From Hymenobacter sediminicola (lineage in GTDB: Bacteria > Bacteroidota > Bacteroidia > Cytophagales > Hymenobacteraceae), in the NCBI RefSeq assembly GCF_014250515.1, contig NZ_CP060202.1, positions 2,787,001-2,851,000 on the forward strand: 64,000 bases of DNA, read 5' to 3'. Under the pieces are notes generated by a model. The model had not been told where the DNA came from and searched no databases. It saw only the letters and a list, made by a program, of their open reading frames with translations. Every line of letters begins with the position of its first letter. Position 1 is the stretch's first letter. Positions 18,812-27,584 of this stretch are shown here, in pieces. The position numbers and the translations under genes are program-made.

Positions 18812-19135
18812 TTAAAAAAACAGTATAAGCACGCAAAACGGCATTTTATTGCAGATTTCGGGTTGATATTTTAAAAATCTAGTTGGCATTTCATCAATAC
18901 TCTGCTACGCTGTAATTAAGTACCTGCTCACCTTCACGCATTTTGTCATATGCGGGCTAGTTGCTGTGCCTCCGGCCTGGCCTTTGGCACGACAATTCTG
19001 CCGATTTGCTGTTCCATCTGAGGATAGTTTGTGCTGCTGATGGTTGCGAAAGCGCCCACTTCCTGTACTTTCGTAGTTCCCCTAACCTGAAGCCGCAAGC
19101 CTGAGTGGTGGCGGTTTCTTTCTAACCAACCTTCT

Positions 19136-19981
19136 ATGATTCTCATTGCCGACGGAGGCTCGACCAAGAGTAGCTGGTGCCAACTTGATGAAGCTGGCAA
19201 CCGGGTGTATTTCAACACCGAAGGCTACAATCCTGACTTCATTAAGACGGCAGAAATAGCCGCTTCGCTCGACAAAAACCTGCCAGAAACACTACCTCGG
19301 GCAGAAATAACCGAAGTGTATTACTACGGCGCGGGCGTATCCAATGCGAAGAAGGCGGAAATCATTGCGGCCGCCATGCGTCAGATCTTCCCGAACGCAA
19401 AGGTGAAGGTAGACCACGACCTGCTGGCAGCTGCCCACGCACTGCTCGGCGACAAGCCCGGTTTTGCGGCCATTCTGGGAACCGGCACCAACTCCTGCCT
19501 CTACGATGGAGAAAAGGTGATTCATAACGTCGATTCGCTGGGCTATTTCCTGGGCGACGAAGGATCCGGCTCGTTCATCGGCAAGCGGCTCCTGCGCGAC
19601 TACCTGCGTGGCCTGCTGCCCGATGGGCTGCAGGAGATATTCCAAAAGGAATTCAACCTTACCCGTGAAGACATTCTGGACCGGCTCTACAACCAGCCGC
19701 TGCCCAACCGCTTCCTGGCCAGCTTCGGCAAATTCACTTACGACCATAACAACATCAGCTACTGCCGCGAAATCGTGTTGCAGGGCTTTGAGACCTTCTT
19801 CACCAACATTGTAGCCCACTACCCCAACTACCAGGACTACACATTCAACTGCGTAGGCTCCGTTGGCTACAACTTCCGGGATGCGCTGGCGCAAGTAGCC
19901 CGCGCCCACAATATGGAAGTAGGCAAAATCATCCGCTCCCCCATCGATGACCTGGTAAGCTACCACGAAGGCAAAGCGTAG
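19136..19981 (+). CDS. BadF/BadG-type sugar kinase, probably N-acetylglucosamine kinase
   Basis: A 281-residue cytoplasmic kinase of the ASKHA fold. The phosphate-1 motif is MILIADGGSTKSSW; the adenosine/phosphate-2 region is FAAILGTGTNSCLYD; GDEGSGSFIGKRLL matches the substrate-side motif of bacterial N-acetylglucosamine kinase-like proteins. The Bacteroidota family of this length is usually annotated as an N-acetylglucosamine kinase, though glucosamine or another sugar is possible. A weak promoter (TTG at 19044-19046 and TACTTTCG at 19066-19073, one mismatch) precedes it. It sits inside a cluster for alpha-glucan use, where a hexosamine kinase is not an obvious need. Confidence 0.82.
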   Translation: MILIADGGSTKSSWCQLDEAGNRVYFNTEGYNPDFIKTAEIAASLDKNLPETLPRAEITEVYYYGAGVSNAKKAEIIAAAMRQIFPNAKVKVDHDLLAAAHALLGDKPGFAAILGTGTNSCLYDGEKVIHNVDSLGYFLGDEGSGSFIGKRLLRDYLRGLLPDGLQEIFQKEFNLTREDILDRLYNQPLPNRFLASFGKFTYDHNNISYCREIVLQGFETFFTNIVAHYPNYQDYTFNCVGSVGYNFRDALAQVARAHNMEVGKIIRSPIDDLVSYHEGKA

Positions 19982-20001
19982 TACCTCGCATACTGTACAG
20001 T

Positions 20002-20059
20002 ATTCAGCCACAGAAAAGGGCCGATTCCAAATGGAATCGGCCCTTTTCTGTGGCTGAAT
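20002..20059. terminator. Bidirectional terminator: 27-bp perfect palindrome
   Basis: Two 27-nt arms are exactly complementary around a 4-nt loop, with AAAAGGGCC and GGCCCTTTT inside. It lies between two convergent genes, 21 bp after the kinase stop and 30 bp before the amylase stop, so it can end transcription from both sides. The perfect length exceeds what termination needs. Confidence 0.85.
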
Positions 20060-20088
20060 GCCGGATTACTTTCCGGCACACGTTCAGC

Positions 20089-22917
20089 TTAGTGCTGCAC
20101 GACCAAGCGGGTGGTTTGCATCAGTTGGCCCGTGCTGACCCGCACAATGTATATCCCGTTGGCAAGGTCCTGCACCGGCAGTTGAAGCTGGTGGGCACCG
20201 GCCGCCTGCTTCGCACTGACATTGATAGTCCGTACCGTAGAGCCCAGCATGTTAACTACCGCCACAGTAACCGGGGCGGCACTTGCCAGCTCATAGCGCA
20301 GGGTAGCAGCGGTGCTGGTAGGGTTTGGCGAAGCCGTCAGGCGTAGCGCTTCGGTAGCGCGTGGCTTGGTGCTGAGCACGCTGCCCTTCTTCACAAGGCG
20401 AGAAGTGTATACGGCATATTGGCCCGGCTGCAACGAGATAGGAGCCGTGGCATTCGTGACCGTGATACTGTCGCCGGTGAGGTAGTTATACCATTTGCCC
20501 ACGCTCTGGAAGGCCGGGTTCACGCTCTGCGTCGTCACGTCGAAGTTGCCGATAACGGTGATATTCTGCGCCGCGCTGCTGAGGTGAATAGATTTGGTAG
20601 CACCACCCACGCTCTGCGTAAACGTGCCGGTTTCGAACACCGGATCCGCCTTCTTCAGCGCAATCAGGTAGCGGTATGTGTCGTAGAGCTTGCGGCGCGC
20701 CGGATCCTGGTAGTAGTTCCACCGGATCGGTTTATTGCCCACGCGGCCGTTAAAGTCGATGTTTACGTCGTAGCCTACTTCGCCAAACTGCCATACCATT
20801 TTGGGGCCGGGCACCGTGAAGAAGAAAGCCGCTGCCGCTTCATTACGGGCCAGCGCCGTAGACAGGTCGCGCGGGTTGTGCGCCGGGTTCAGCTGGTTGC
20901 CGAACGTGAGGTTCTTGTACATCAGACGCTCTTCATCGTGGCTTTCCATGTATGTCACCAGATGCGGATTGTTCCAGGTGCGAGCACCGTAGTAGCCGCC
21001 GCTCAGGTCAGAGCTGCCCACGAAGCCCATTGTGGCCTCGTTGTAGTTGAAGTTCATGTTGCCCCACAGCATCATGCCGGCATCGGCCAGCACCTTCTCC
21101 TCCGTGTTGTCGGCAAAGTGCTCCAGGATGCAGTACACATTGGGGTCAATGGCCGTCAGCTGACCATAGATACGGTTCCAGATGTTAACGCGCGACTGGT
21201 CGTACTGGCCCCACTGGCCTACGTTGGAACCGGAGTTCACCTGCGTGAAGCCCTTGCTCAGGTCGAAGCGGTAGCCGTCGATCTTGTATTCCTGCAGCCA
21301 GTGTGCATTCACTTTCTCCACGAAATACTGGGTAAACGTGCTTTCGTGGTTGAAATCGTAGCACACGTTGAACGGGTGCGTGGCATCTTGGTTGAACCAA
21401 GGTGAGTTGGCAGCGGGCTTGCCGGTGCTGCCGTCAAAATACATCTGCACCATCGGGCTCTGGCCGCAGCTGTGGTTGAGCACCATGTCCATGATGACGG
21501 CAATGCCACGGCGGTGGCACTCATCAATGAATTGCTTTAGCTCGTTCTTGGTGCCATAATACTTGTCGGGAGCGAAGTAGAAAGACGGATTGTAGCCCCA
21601 GCTTTCGTTGCCTTCAAATTCATTGAATGGCATCAGCTCAATGGCATTCACGCCCAGGCGCTGCAGGTAGTTCAGCGTGTCGCGCAGGGTCTGGTAGTCG
21701 TGGCGGGCAATGAAGTCGCGCACCAGCAGTTCGTAGATTACCAAGTCGGTTTTCTTGGGCTTCTGGAAGTTATTCACCTGCCACTGATACGCCGTCTGGC
21801 CGGTTTGCAGCACCGACACAATGCCCGTGGTGCGGCCCGTTGGGTAGGGTTTCAGGTTCGGGTACGTGACGGCCGGAATAAACGAGTCGTTGTTGGGGTC
21901 GAGCACCTTCTCAGTGTACGGGTCGGCAATGCGCAGCGTGCCATCCACGAGATATTGGTAAGCGTACTCTACTCCGGGCGTAAGGCCATTGACCTGAATC
22001 CACCAGCGGGTGCCGTCGGGGGTTTTGTTCATGTAGGCCGCGTTTTCAACCTGCCAGTTGTTCCACTCGCCGAGAGCATACACAAACTGCTTGTTGGGGG
22101 CGGTCAGGTTCAGAATTACTGAGGTGCCACCATTTAGGTAGGTCACGCCGTCTTTGGCACCGGCCGGCAGAGCGGCTACATTCACGGCAGGGCGCACCAC
22201 AAATACCAAAGAGTCAGCCACCTGCTGGGCGCCGCTACCGGCTACCAGTTTCACTACGTTGCGGCCGGTCTGGGTTGCCGTGACGGTACCCGTAAGTGTA
22301 GTGGCGTTAGCCTGCTGCGTTACCAGTGTATTGTTCAGGTACAGTGCCAGAGCGGTGCTGGCCGAAGCCGTGCCGGTTACGCTCAACTGGTCGTTCAGAT
22401 TCAGGAAAAGAGGATTTCCACCGCTGGGCACCACCGGGTTGGTGATGCGCACCGTGAGAGCAGAACTCTGCTGCACATCCACAAAAATGTCGGCGCCGCC
22501 ATTGCCGCGGCCCACCACGGAGCCACTGGCATTCTTGAAAATCATGGCCAGCTTCAGAATCTGCTCGCCAGCCGGCACGCCATAGAAGCTGCGGGGTGTA
22601 AAGCTGATGGTGTACAGATTAGGGTTGGTAGAGCTGCGCGTCATCTGGGCCGCCGGGTCGGCGACATTGAACGACGGGCTTTTCACGTATTTCCAGTCCG
22701 AGTTGTTCGTGCTGTTGTTGGTGATAACGCCCGTCCAGATGTATACCGGCCCCGTAAATCCGGCTAATGCTGCATTGCCTTGTGAGGCGTCAAAGGTCAG
22801 CGTGATGGGGGTAGTATCCTGAAAGAATACCGGTTGAGTGCTCACTACCTGGGCCTGCAAAACCGGCATTCCGGCCAACAGCGCCACAAGACTGAGTAAC
22901 AGTCGAAGTGTTTTCAT
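20089..22917 (-). CDS. Secreted GH13 alpha-amylase family hydrolase with T9SS sorting domain
   Basis: A 942-residue extracellular glycoside hydrolase acting on alpha-glucans. After a signal peptide (cleavage near VLQAQ, residue 23) there are beta-sandwich domains, the second (about 265-345) of CBM48 type (FVYALGEWNNWQVEN). The GH13 barrel starts near DLVIYELLVRDF. Its motifs are DMVLNHS, DGYRFDLSKG with nucleophile Asp552, ILEHFAD with acid/base Glu599, and ESHDEER with Asp661. The C-terminus is a T9SS type A tail (ASPNPTSTAATLRYEL, GIYIVRV). All three catalytic residues are intact, so it should be active; the exact cut (amylase, pullulanase, branching) cannot be told by eye. It is probably the enzyme that supplies the SusCD transporter. 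Confidence 0.92.
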   Translation of the reverse strand: MKTLRLLLSLVALLAGMPVLQAQVVSTQPVFFQDTTPITLTFDASQGNAALAGFTGPVYIWTGVITNNSTNNSDWKYVKSPSFNVADPAAQMTRSSTNPNLYTISFTPRSFYGVPAGEQILKLAMIFKNASGSVVGRGNGGADIFVDVQQSSALTVRITNPVVPSGGNPLFLNLNDQLSVTGTASASTALALYLNNTLVTQQANATTLTGTVTATQTGRNVVKLVAGSGAQQVADSLVFVVRPAVNVAALPAGAKDGVTYLNGGTSVILNLTAPNKQFVYALGEWNNWQVENAAYMNKTPDGTRWWIQVNGLTPGVEYAYQYLVDGTLRIADPYTEKVLDPNNDSFIPAVTYPNLKPYPTGRTTGIVSVLQTGQTAYQWQVNNFQKPKKTDLVIYELLVRDFIARHDYQTLRDTLNYLQRLGVNAIELMPFNEFEGNESWGYNPSFYFAPDKYYGTKNELKQFIDECHRRGIAVIMDMVLNHSCGQSPMVQMYFDGSTGKPAANSPWFNQDATHPFNVCYDFNHESTFTQYFVEKVNAHWLQEYKIDGYRFDLSKGFTQVNSGSNVGQWGQYDQSRVNIWNRIYGQLTAIDPNVYCILEHFADNTEEKVLADAGMMLWGNMNFNYNEATMGFVGSSDLSGGYYGARTWNNPHLVTYMESHDEERLMYKNLTFGNQLNPAHNPRDLSTALARNEAAAAFFFTVPGPKMVWQFGEVGYDVNIDFNGRVGNKPIRWNYYQDPARRKLYDTYRYLIALKKADPVFETGTFTQSVGGATKSIHLSSAAQNITVIGNFDVTTQSVNPAFQSVGKWYNYLTGDSITVTNATAPISLQPGQYAVYTSRLVKKGSVLSTKPRATEALRLTASPNPTSTAATLRYELASAAPVTVAVVNMLGSTVRTINVSAKQAAGAHQLQLPVQDLANGIYIVRVSTGQLMQTTRLVVQH

Positions 22918-23110
22918 GAAAAGTTGAATTGGGAATTTTTAGAACAAGAACAAGAGCCACTGGTGCTGTATTAACTGATTCAATAAAGCAGCCACCCCAT
23001 TTCAGTGCAAAGGGGCATTAAAGATACATTGCACGCCAGTATTTATACAAGCCACAAAAGGCTTTTATCGTAGCTTTAAGCCCTTTTTAACCTGCTGCCG
23101 CGCATCCCCG

Positions 23111-24106
23111 ATGCTATTCTTTTCCCTGCTTTCTTGGTTTGGCTTGCGGTGCCGCAGAAACGGGTGGCTGGTGAGTGCTGCCTTGCTCGTGGCACTGGTA
23201 CCAGCTCTGGCACAACCAAGCATAGTTGCAGGGTCCGACACCATACAAACCCTGCGCGCGCCTTCGCTCGGCCCTACCAGCACCACACCGGACAGCAGCC
23301 GCCTGAACCGGCGGCTACCACTGCTGGCGGGCGGACTGGCCGTAACCTATACGGGATTGATGTACGGGCTTAGCAAGAGCTGGTACACTGGCGAACGGGT
23401 GCCGCTGCATTGGTTCAACGACTTGCCGGAGTGGAAGCAAATGGACAAGGCCGGGCACTTCTGGGGCGCGTTCCATCAGAGCCGGGGCGCCGTGGCCATG
23501 CTGCGCTGGGCTGGCGTGCCGGAGCGGCGTGCCCTCTGGTACGGTGGTTTTGTGGGGTTTCTGCTCCAAAGCCCTATCGAGCTGCTTGATGGCCGCGACC
23601 CAGCCTATGGTGCTTCTGCCACCGATCTGGCAGCCAATTTTCTGGGTTCAGCGGGGCTTATTGGGCAGCAACTGGCTTGGGGAGAGGTGCGCATCATGCC
23701 CAAATACTCCTTCCATACTACCCGCTACGCTCCCATGCGGCCCAACGTGCTGGGCCGTAGCCTTGCCGAGCAGCACCTGAAAGACTACAACGGGCAAACC
23801 TACTGGCTCTGCGCTGATGTGGGCGCATGGCTACCGGCTGCTTCGCGCTGGCCCCGCTGGTTGCAGCCGGCCGTGGGCTACGGCGCCCAACAGATGCTTT
23901 ACAACGACCCGGCCACCAACGCCGCTGCCGGCCTGCACGCGTATCGTCAGTACTATTTGAGCCTGGACGTTGACTTGCGCCGCATCCCGACCCGCAGCAA
24001 GCTGCTACGGCGCGTGTTCTATGTGGCCAGCATATTCCACTTACCTGCCCCCGCCCTCGAATGGAACCCACGGCGCGGCTTCGTAATGCACGGGCTATAT
24101 TACTGA
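23111..24106 (+). CDS. DUF2279 family protein, probably periplasmic or envelope
   Basis: A 331-residue protein with a hydrophobic N-terminus (about residues 19-36, ending VPALAQ) that reads as a signal peptide. The central part has the DUF2279 pattern: WKQMDKAGHFWGAFHQSR, GGFVGFLLQSPIELLDG and ASATDLAANFLGSAGL. The family is common in Bacteroidota and its function is unknown. It is divergent from the amylase; the 193 bp between them contain only one-mismatch promoter-like elements. It may form a run with the DUF2027-Smr gene downstream, but that gene has its own promoter element. Confidence 0.82.
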   Translation: MLFFSLLSWFGLRCRRNGWLVSAALLVALVPALAQPSIVAGSDTIQTLRAPSLGPTSTTPDSSRLNRRLPLLAGGLAVTYTGLMYGLSKSWYTGERVPLHWFNDLPEWKQMDKAGHFWGAFHQSRGAVAMLRWAGVPERRALWYGGFVGFLLQSPIELLDGRDPAYGASATDLAANFLGSAGLIGQQLAWGEVRIMPKYSFHTTRYAPMRPNVLGRSLAEQHLKDYNGQTYWLCADVGAWLPAASRWPRWLQPAVGYGAQQMLYNDPATNAAAGLHAYRQYYLSLDVDLRRIPTRSKLLRRVFYVASIFHLPAPALEWNPRRGFVMHGLYY

Positions 24107-24200
24107 GCAACCGGCACCCGACAGATTCCGATGGAAGCGGCGTTTTGCGGAGGGGCGGCGTAAGCAGGGAAATAACCGTAGGCCGGAGCTAAGTCCCGGT

Positions 24201-24208
24201 TACCTTTG
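24201..24208 (+). promoter_or_regulatory. Promoter -7 element before the DUF2027-Smr gene
   Basis: TACCTTTG is an exact match to TAnnTTTG, 36 bp before the ATG. No clear -33 element is visible. Confidence 0.5.
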
Positions 24209-24244
24209 TTGCTTTCCCACACCTGACCTGATACCGCTACCACT

Positions 24245-25342
24245 ATGAACATAGGAGACCGAGTGCGCCTGTTAACTGGCCGCGAACAAGGCATTGTTAC
24301 CCGTTTGCTCAGCGACGAGCTGGTTGAAGTAGCCATCGATAATGATTTTACGATTCCGGTGCTGCGCCGCGAAGTGGTGGTGGTTGCCGCCGAAGAAGAT
24401 AAGGCTTTCGGGCGCCAGGGCCCGGCGCCCGTGTCGCCACACCGCGCCAAAGCCGGCAAGCACAAGCCGGCCAAACAGGCGGTAGCCCAGCCAGCGGCAC
24501 AGGCTGCTGCCGGTGCGCCCGAGCAGCCTGCGCCGCCCAAAGCCACAGTACCTCAGCCTGCGGCCAAAGGCCTCTACCTGGCCCTGAGCCATCAGTCGCC
24601 GGAGCTGCTGTCGGTGCATATCATCAACCACACCGACCGGGACGTGCTCTATACCTACGGCGAGGAAAACCAGGGCCGCTACCGGGGCCTGCGCTCCGAT
24701 AAGCTGGGGGCTAAGGCTGTAAGCGGCGCGCTGGCTCACCTGCACCTCAAGGATTTCGACCAGTGGCCGGCCGTAGTGGTGCAACTGCTGCCCCACCAAG
24801 TGAATGGCGACACAGCTTACGAGCTACTCACCAAGCGCACCCAGTTCAAGGCCGCCAGCTTCTACAGCAGCCGCCGCGAAGCGCCCGTGCTGGGCCGCGA
24901 GGCGTATCTGTTCCAGCTGGATGAGAAGCCGGCTGCGCCCGTAGCTATTGCGCCCGAGAAGCTGGCCGAAACGCTGCAGGCCCAGCTCACTGGCAACGCG
25001 CCTGCCAAACCTGCTGCGGTAGCCCCGGCTCCTGAACCCGCCAAAGCCATTACGCCCCCGCCCCACGAGCTGGACCTACACCTGGAAGCCCTGCGCCCGG
25101 AAGGCGGCGAGGAGTTGAGCAACACGGCCATCCTGAAGCTACAACTCGAAGCCTTCGAGGATGCGCTGAGCCGCGCGCTGGCCACCAACATGCACGAAAT
25201 CGTGTTCATTCACGGCTCGGGCAGCGGTACGCTCCGCAAGGAAATTCATAAGCTGCTCAGCCGCAACAAGGACATCAAGTTCTTCGAGGACTCGCAGAAG
25301 GAAAAGTTTGGCTACGGCGCCACGCTGGTCCGGCTGAAGTAA
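24245..25342 (+). CDS. DUF2027 and Smr domain protein
   Basis: A 365-residue cytoplasmic protein. The N-terminus (MNIGDRVRLLTGREQGIV, about 1-55) looks like a small SH3-like barrel. An Ala/Pro-rich linker (about 60-105) leads to the DUF2027 domain (about 110-235). A second linker leads to a C-terminal Smr domain (about 278-365) with HELDLHLEAL and FIHGSGSGTLRKEI, the conserved DLHG- and HGxGxG-type motifs. Smr domains are nucleases or nucleic-acid-binding modules in MutS2 and collided-ribosome rescue; this stand-alone Bacteroidota form has no known role. A long hairpin terminator follows. Confidence 0.85.
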   Translation: MNIGDRVRLLTGREQGIVTRLLSDELVEVAIDNDFTIPVLRREVVVVAAEEDKAFGRQGPAPVSPHRAKAGKHKPAKQAVAQPAAQAAAGAPEQPAPPKATVPQPAAKGLYLALSHQSPELLSVHIINHTDRDVLYTYGEENQGRYRGLRSDKLGAKAVSGALAHLHLKDFDQWPAVVVQLLPHQVNGDTAYELLTKRTQFKAASFYSSRREAPVLGREAYLFQLDEKPAAPVAIAPEKLAETLQAQLTGNAPAKPAAVAPAPEPAKAITPPPHELDLHLEALRPEGGEELSNTAILKLQLEAFEDALSRALATNMHEIVFIHGSGSGTLRKEIHKLLSRNKDIKFFEDSQKEKFGYGATLVRLK

Positions 25343-25383
25343 GCCCTGCCAGGGCCGTTGCGCTCCTGCTGACTCTACCAGAA

Positions 25384-25446
25384 ACCTGCTCCCGCAAGAA
25401 CGACCATCGTTTCAACGACTCGTTTTTGTGGGAGCAGGTCTTTTTC
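25384..25446 (+). terminator. Terminator after the DUF2027-Smr gene
   Basis: A 20-bp stem with only two G-U pairs (ACCTGCTCCCGCAAGAACGA against its partner at 25420-25439) encloses a smaller hairpin, and T5 follows. It lies 41 bp past the stop. Confidence 0.85.
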
Positions 25447-25492
25447 AGCAGGTAGCTGAGTAGATTGTGCTTCTTTTTATCCTGTTTCCCGC

Positions 25493-26410
25493 ATGTACGA
25501 CATCATCGGCGACATTCACGGCCATGCCACAGAGCTGCGGCAGCTGCTTACGAAGCTGGGTTACGTGGAGCAGCACGGCGGCGTGTACCGCCACTCCAGC
25601 CGGCAGGTTATTTTCGTTGGTGATTTCATAGACCGGGGCCCGCAAATTCGGGAAACGCTACGGCTGGTGCGCGGCATGGTGGAAAGCGGCGCGGCCCTGA
25701 CCGTGATGGGCAACCACGAATACAACGCCATCTGCTTTCACGAACAGCATCCGCACGGCGGGCACCTGCGGCCGCATATTCCGCGCAATATTTTCCAGCA
25801 CTTGCGCACCCTGGAAGAGTTTTCGAGCCGGGAAGGCTGGGCCGAGTGGCAGGACCATATTGCATGGTTTAAGAAGCTGCCACTGTTTCTGGAGCTGCCT
25901 GGCCTGCGCGTGGTGCACGCCTGCTGGGACCCACGCCACATTGCCTACTTGCGCCAACAACTGCCCGATGCCCGCCTCACCCCGGACTTTCTGCTGCGCA
26001 GCGCCACGCGCGGCACCCCGGAGTATCTGGCCGTAGAGGAAACCCTGAAGGGCAAGGAAGTGGAACTGCCCGACGGCGTGCAGTTTCATGATAAGGACGG
26101 CAACCCACGCACCAAAATGCGCACCCGCTGGTGGTGCAATCCGGCTGGCTGCACCTATGAACAGTATTACCTCGAGCCCATTGAGGCCCTGAACTCTCAG
26201 CCCGTTGACGTAGATGCGCTAACCGACATCTGGCACTACCAAGATACGGTGCCCGTGTTCTTCGGGCACTATTGGCTGCGCGGCACGCCGCAGCTACTGG
26301 GTCCGCACGCCCTTTGCCTCGACTACAGCGTAGCGAAAGGCGGGGAGCTGGTAGCCTACCGCTGGAATGGTGAGCAGGAGCTGACCACTGCCAGATTGGT
26401 GAGCGTATAA
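25493..26410 (+). CDS. Calcineurin-like metallophosphoesterase
   Basis: A 305-residue cytoplasmic phosphoesterase. The binuclear metal-site motifs appear in order: IIGDIHGH (5-12), VGDFIDRGP, and MGNHEYN. The arrangement resembles bis(5'-nucleosyl)-tetraphosphatase PrpE/ApaH-like and Ser/Thr phosphatase-like enzymes, and the C-terminal HYWLRG carries a further metal-type His. The substrate cannot be fixed by eye. It is a single gene downstream of a terminator. Confidence 0.88.
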   Translation: MYDIIGDIHGHATELRQLLTKLGYVEQHGGVYRHSSRQVIFVGDFIDRGPQIRETLRLVRGMVESGAALTVMGNHEYNAICFHEQHPHGGHLRPHIPRNIFQHLRTLEEFSSREGWAEWQDHIAWFKKLPLFLELPGLRVVHACWDPRHIAYLRQQLPDARLTPDFLLRSATRGTPEYLAVEETLKGKEVELPDGVQFHDKDGNPRTKMRTRWWCNPAGCTYEQYYLEPIEALNSQPVDVDALTDIWHYQDTVPVFFGHYWLRGTPQLLGPHALCLDYSVAKGGELVAYRWNGEQELTTARLVSV

Positions 26411-26508
26411 GGGCAACGCCACTTTGCCTTGTGCTTGCCGACTAGTAGCTGGCATACCCTATTTCTACTTTCCCTATCTCTCCACGCGCGCCCTTTCGAG
26501 TACTGCTT

Positions 26509-27483
26509 ATGTCTATTCTGACCTTTTTACCGCGGCTGATACCGGCTGTTGGGTTGGGCGTGGTGTTGGCGGCCTGTCGTTCGGAACATTCATACCAGCA
26601 ACTCCCCCCTTCCGAGCAGATGATTACCGTCCGCGACGAGGTGAAGGTAGCCGTAAAGGTAGCGGGCCAGGGCTACCCCTGCCTGTATGTACACGGCGGC
26701 CCGGGCCAAGACTACTTATCGTTTGAGCAGCTTGGCGGCAATCGTCTGGAGCAGTGCCTGACGATGATTTACATGGACCAGCGTGGGTCGGGGCACTCCC
26801 AGAATGCAGCGAACTATCACCTGGACAGGCTAGTGGAAGACATAGAGGAAGTCCGGCAGCAGCTTGGTGCTCAGAAGATATACCTGCTCAGTCACTCGTT
26901 CGGGGGTATCTTGGCCGTGAACTACGCCCGCAAATATCCGCAGCGCGTGGCCGGCCTGATTCTGGCAAATTCTACCCTGCATTTCTTCAACAACGCCTTC
27001 TTCAAAGATCAGACAACTGCCGGTTATCGCCTGTTGGGCGTAGATACGGTGCTTACGACTACCAGCCGCCCACGCTTGGTGCATGCCTGGAACGAGGTGC
27101 GGCAGCAGCTTAGTCAGCGGCGCCTGACCTACCGGTTGCTGGCCGACAGCATTAGTACCATCGCCCGCATGGACAGCGTGGAAGGCAGTTATTCTCGCAC
27201 CCCTGACTTCGGAACACAAGTCATTCGGCCTTTGCTGGATAGTACGCTGGTTAACCCCTATCCTGAATACGTGGCGGACTACACGGCGCTAACGGCCCAG
27301 ATACACGTACCGACCCTTGTTATTACTGGCACCCGGGACTATGCCGTAGGCGTTCAGCATTACAAGTCTTTCCAGTTTCCGCAGCAGCAAACGGTGGTGC
27401 TTCCCGGTAGCCACCTGCTTTACTACGAGAACAACACGGCCTTCGTGCGGACAGTTTGCAGCTTCGTATCTTCTGTAAACTAA
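26509..27483 (+). CDS. Alpha/beta hydrolase lipoprotein, proline iminopeptidase-like
   Basis: A 324-residue hydrolase with a lipoprotein signal (lipobox LAAC, Cys23), so it is likely anchored in the envelope. Motifs of peptidase family S33 are present: oxyanion HGGPG (62-66), MDQRGSGHS, and nucleophile elbow SHSFGG with Ser130. The catalytic Asp and His are probably in ITGTRDYAV and PGSHLLYY. Proline iminopeptidase is the closest type, but general esterase activity is possible. The gene precedes an M1 peptidase by about 100 bp. Confidence 0.83.
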   Translation: MSILTFLPRLIPAVGLGVVLAACRSEHSYQQLPPSEQMITVRDEVKVAVKVAGQGYPCLYVHGGPGQDYLSFEQLGGNRLEQCLTMIYMDQRGSGHSQNAANYHLDRLVEDIEEVRQQLGAQKIYLLSHSFGGILAVNYARKYPQRVAGLILANSTLHFFNNAFFKDQTTAGYRLLGVDTVLTTTSRPRLVHAWNEVRQQLSQRRLTYRLLADSISTIARMDSVEGSYSRTPDFGTQVIRPLLDSTLVNPYPEYVADYTALTAQIHVPTLVITGTRDYAVGVQHYKSFQFPQQQTVVLPGSHLLYYENNTAFVRTVCSFVSSVN

Positions 27484-27557
27484 GTAGCTGGCAACGGGGT
27501 AGAGCAGGTCAGGCAACAGTTTGTATAGCTGGAATGCAGCCTGGCAGGGACTATGGT

Positions 27558-27565
27558 TACTTTTG
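27558..27565 (+). promoter_or_regulatory. Promoter -7 element before the M1 peptidase gene
   Basis: TACTTTTG exactly matches TAnnTTTG, 19 bp before the ATG at 27585, implying a very short 5' leader. It also argues for that ATG over an in-frame start 129 bp upstream. Confidence 0.55.
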
Positions 27566-27584
27566 TTGCCTACCTTCTTCCTCC

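Noticed and set aside
19292..20011. 239-codon antisense frame over the sugar kinase
   Set aside because: Composition is that of an antisense shadow (Val/Ala/Gly/Gln-rich); the kinase motifs are all on the plus strand.
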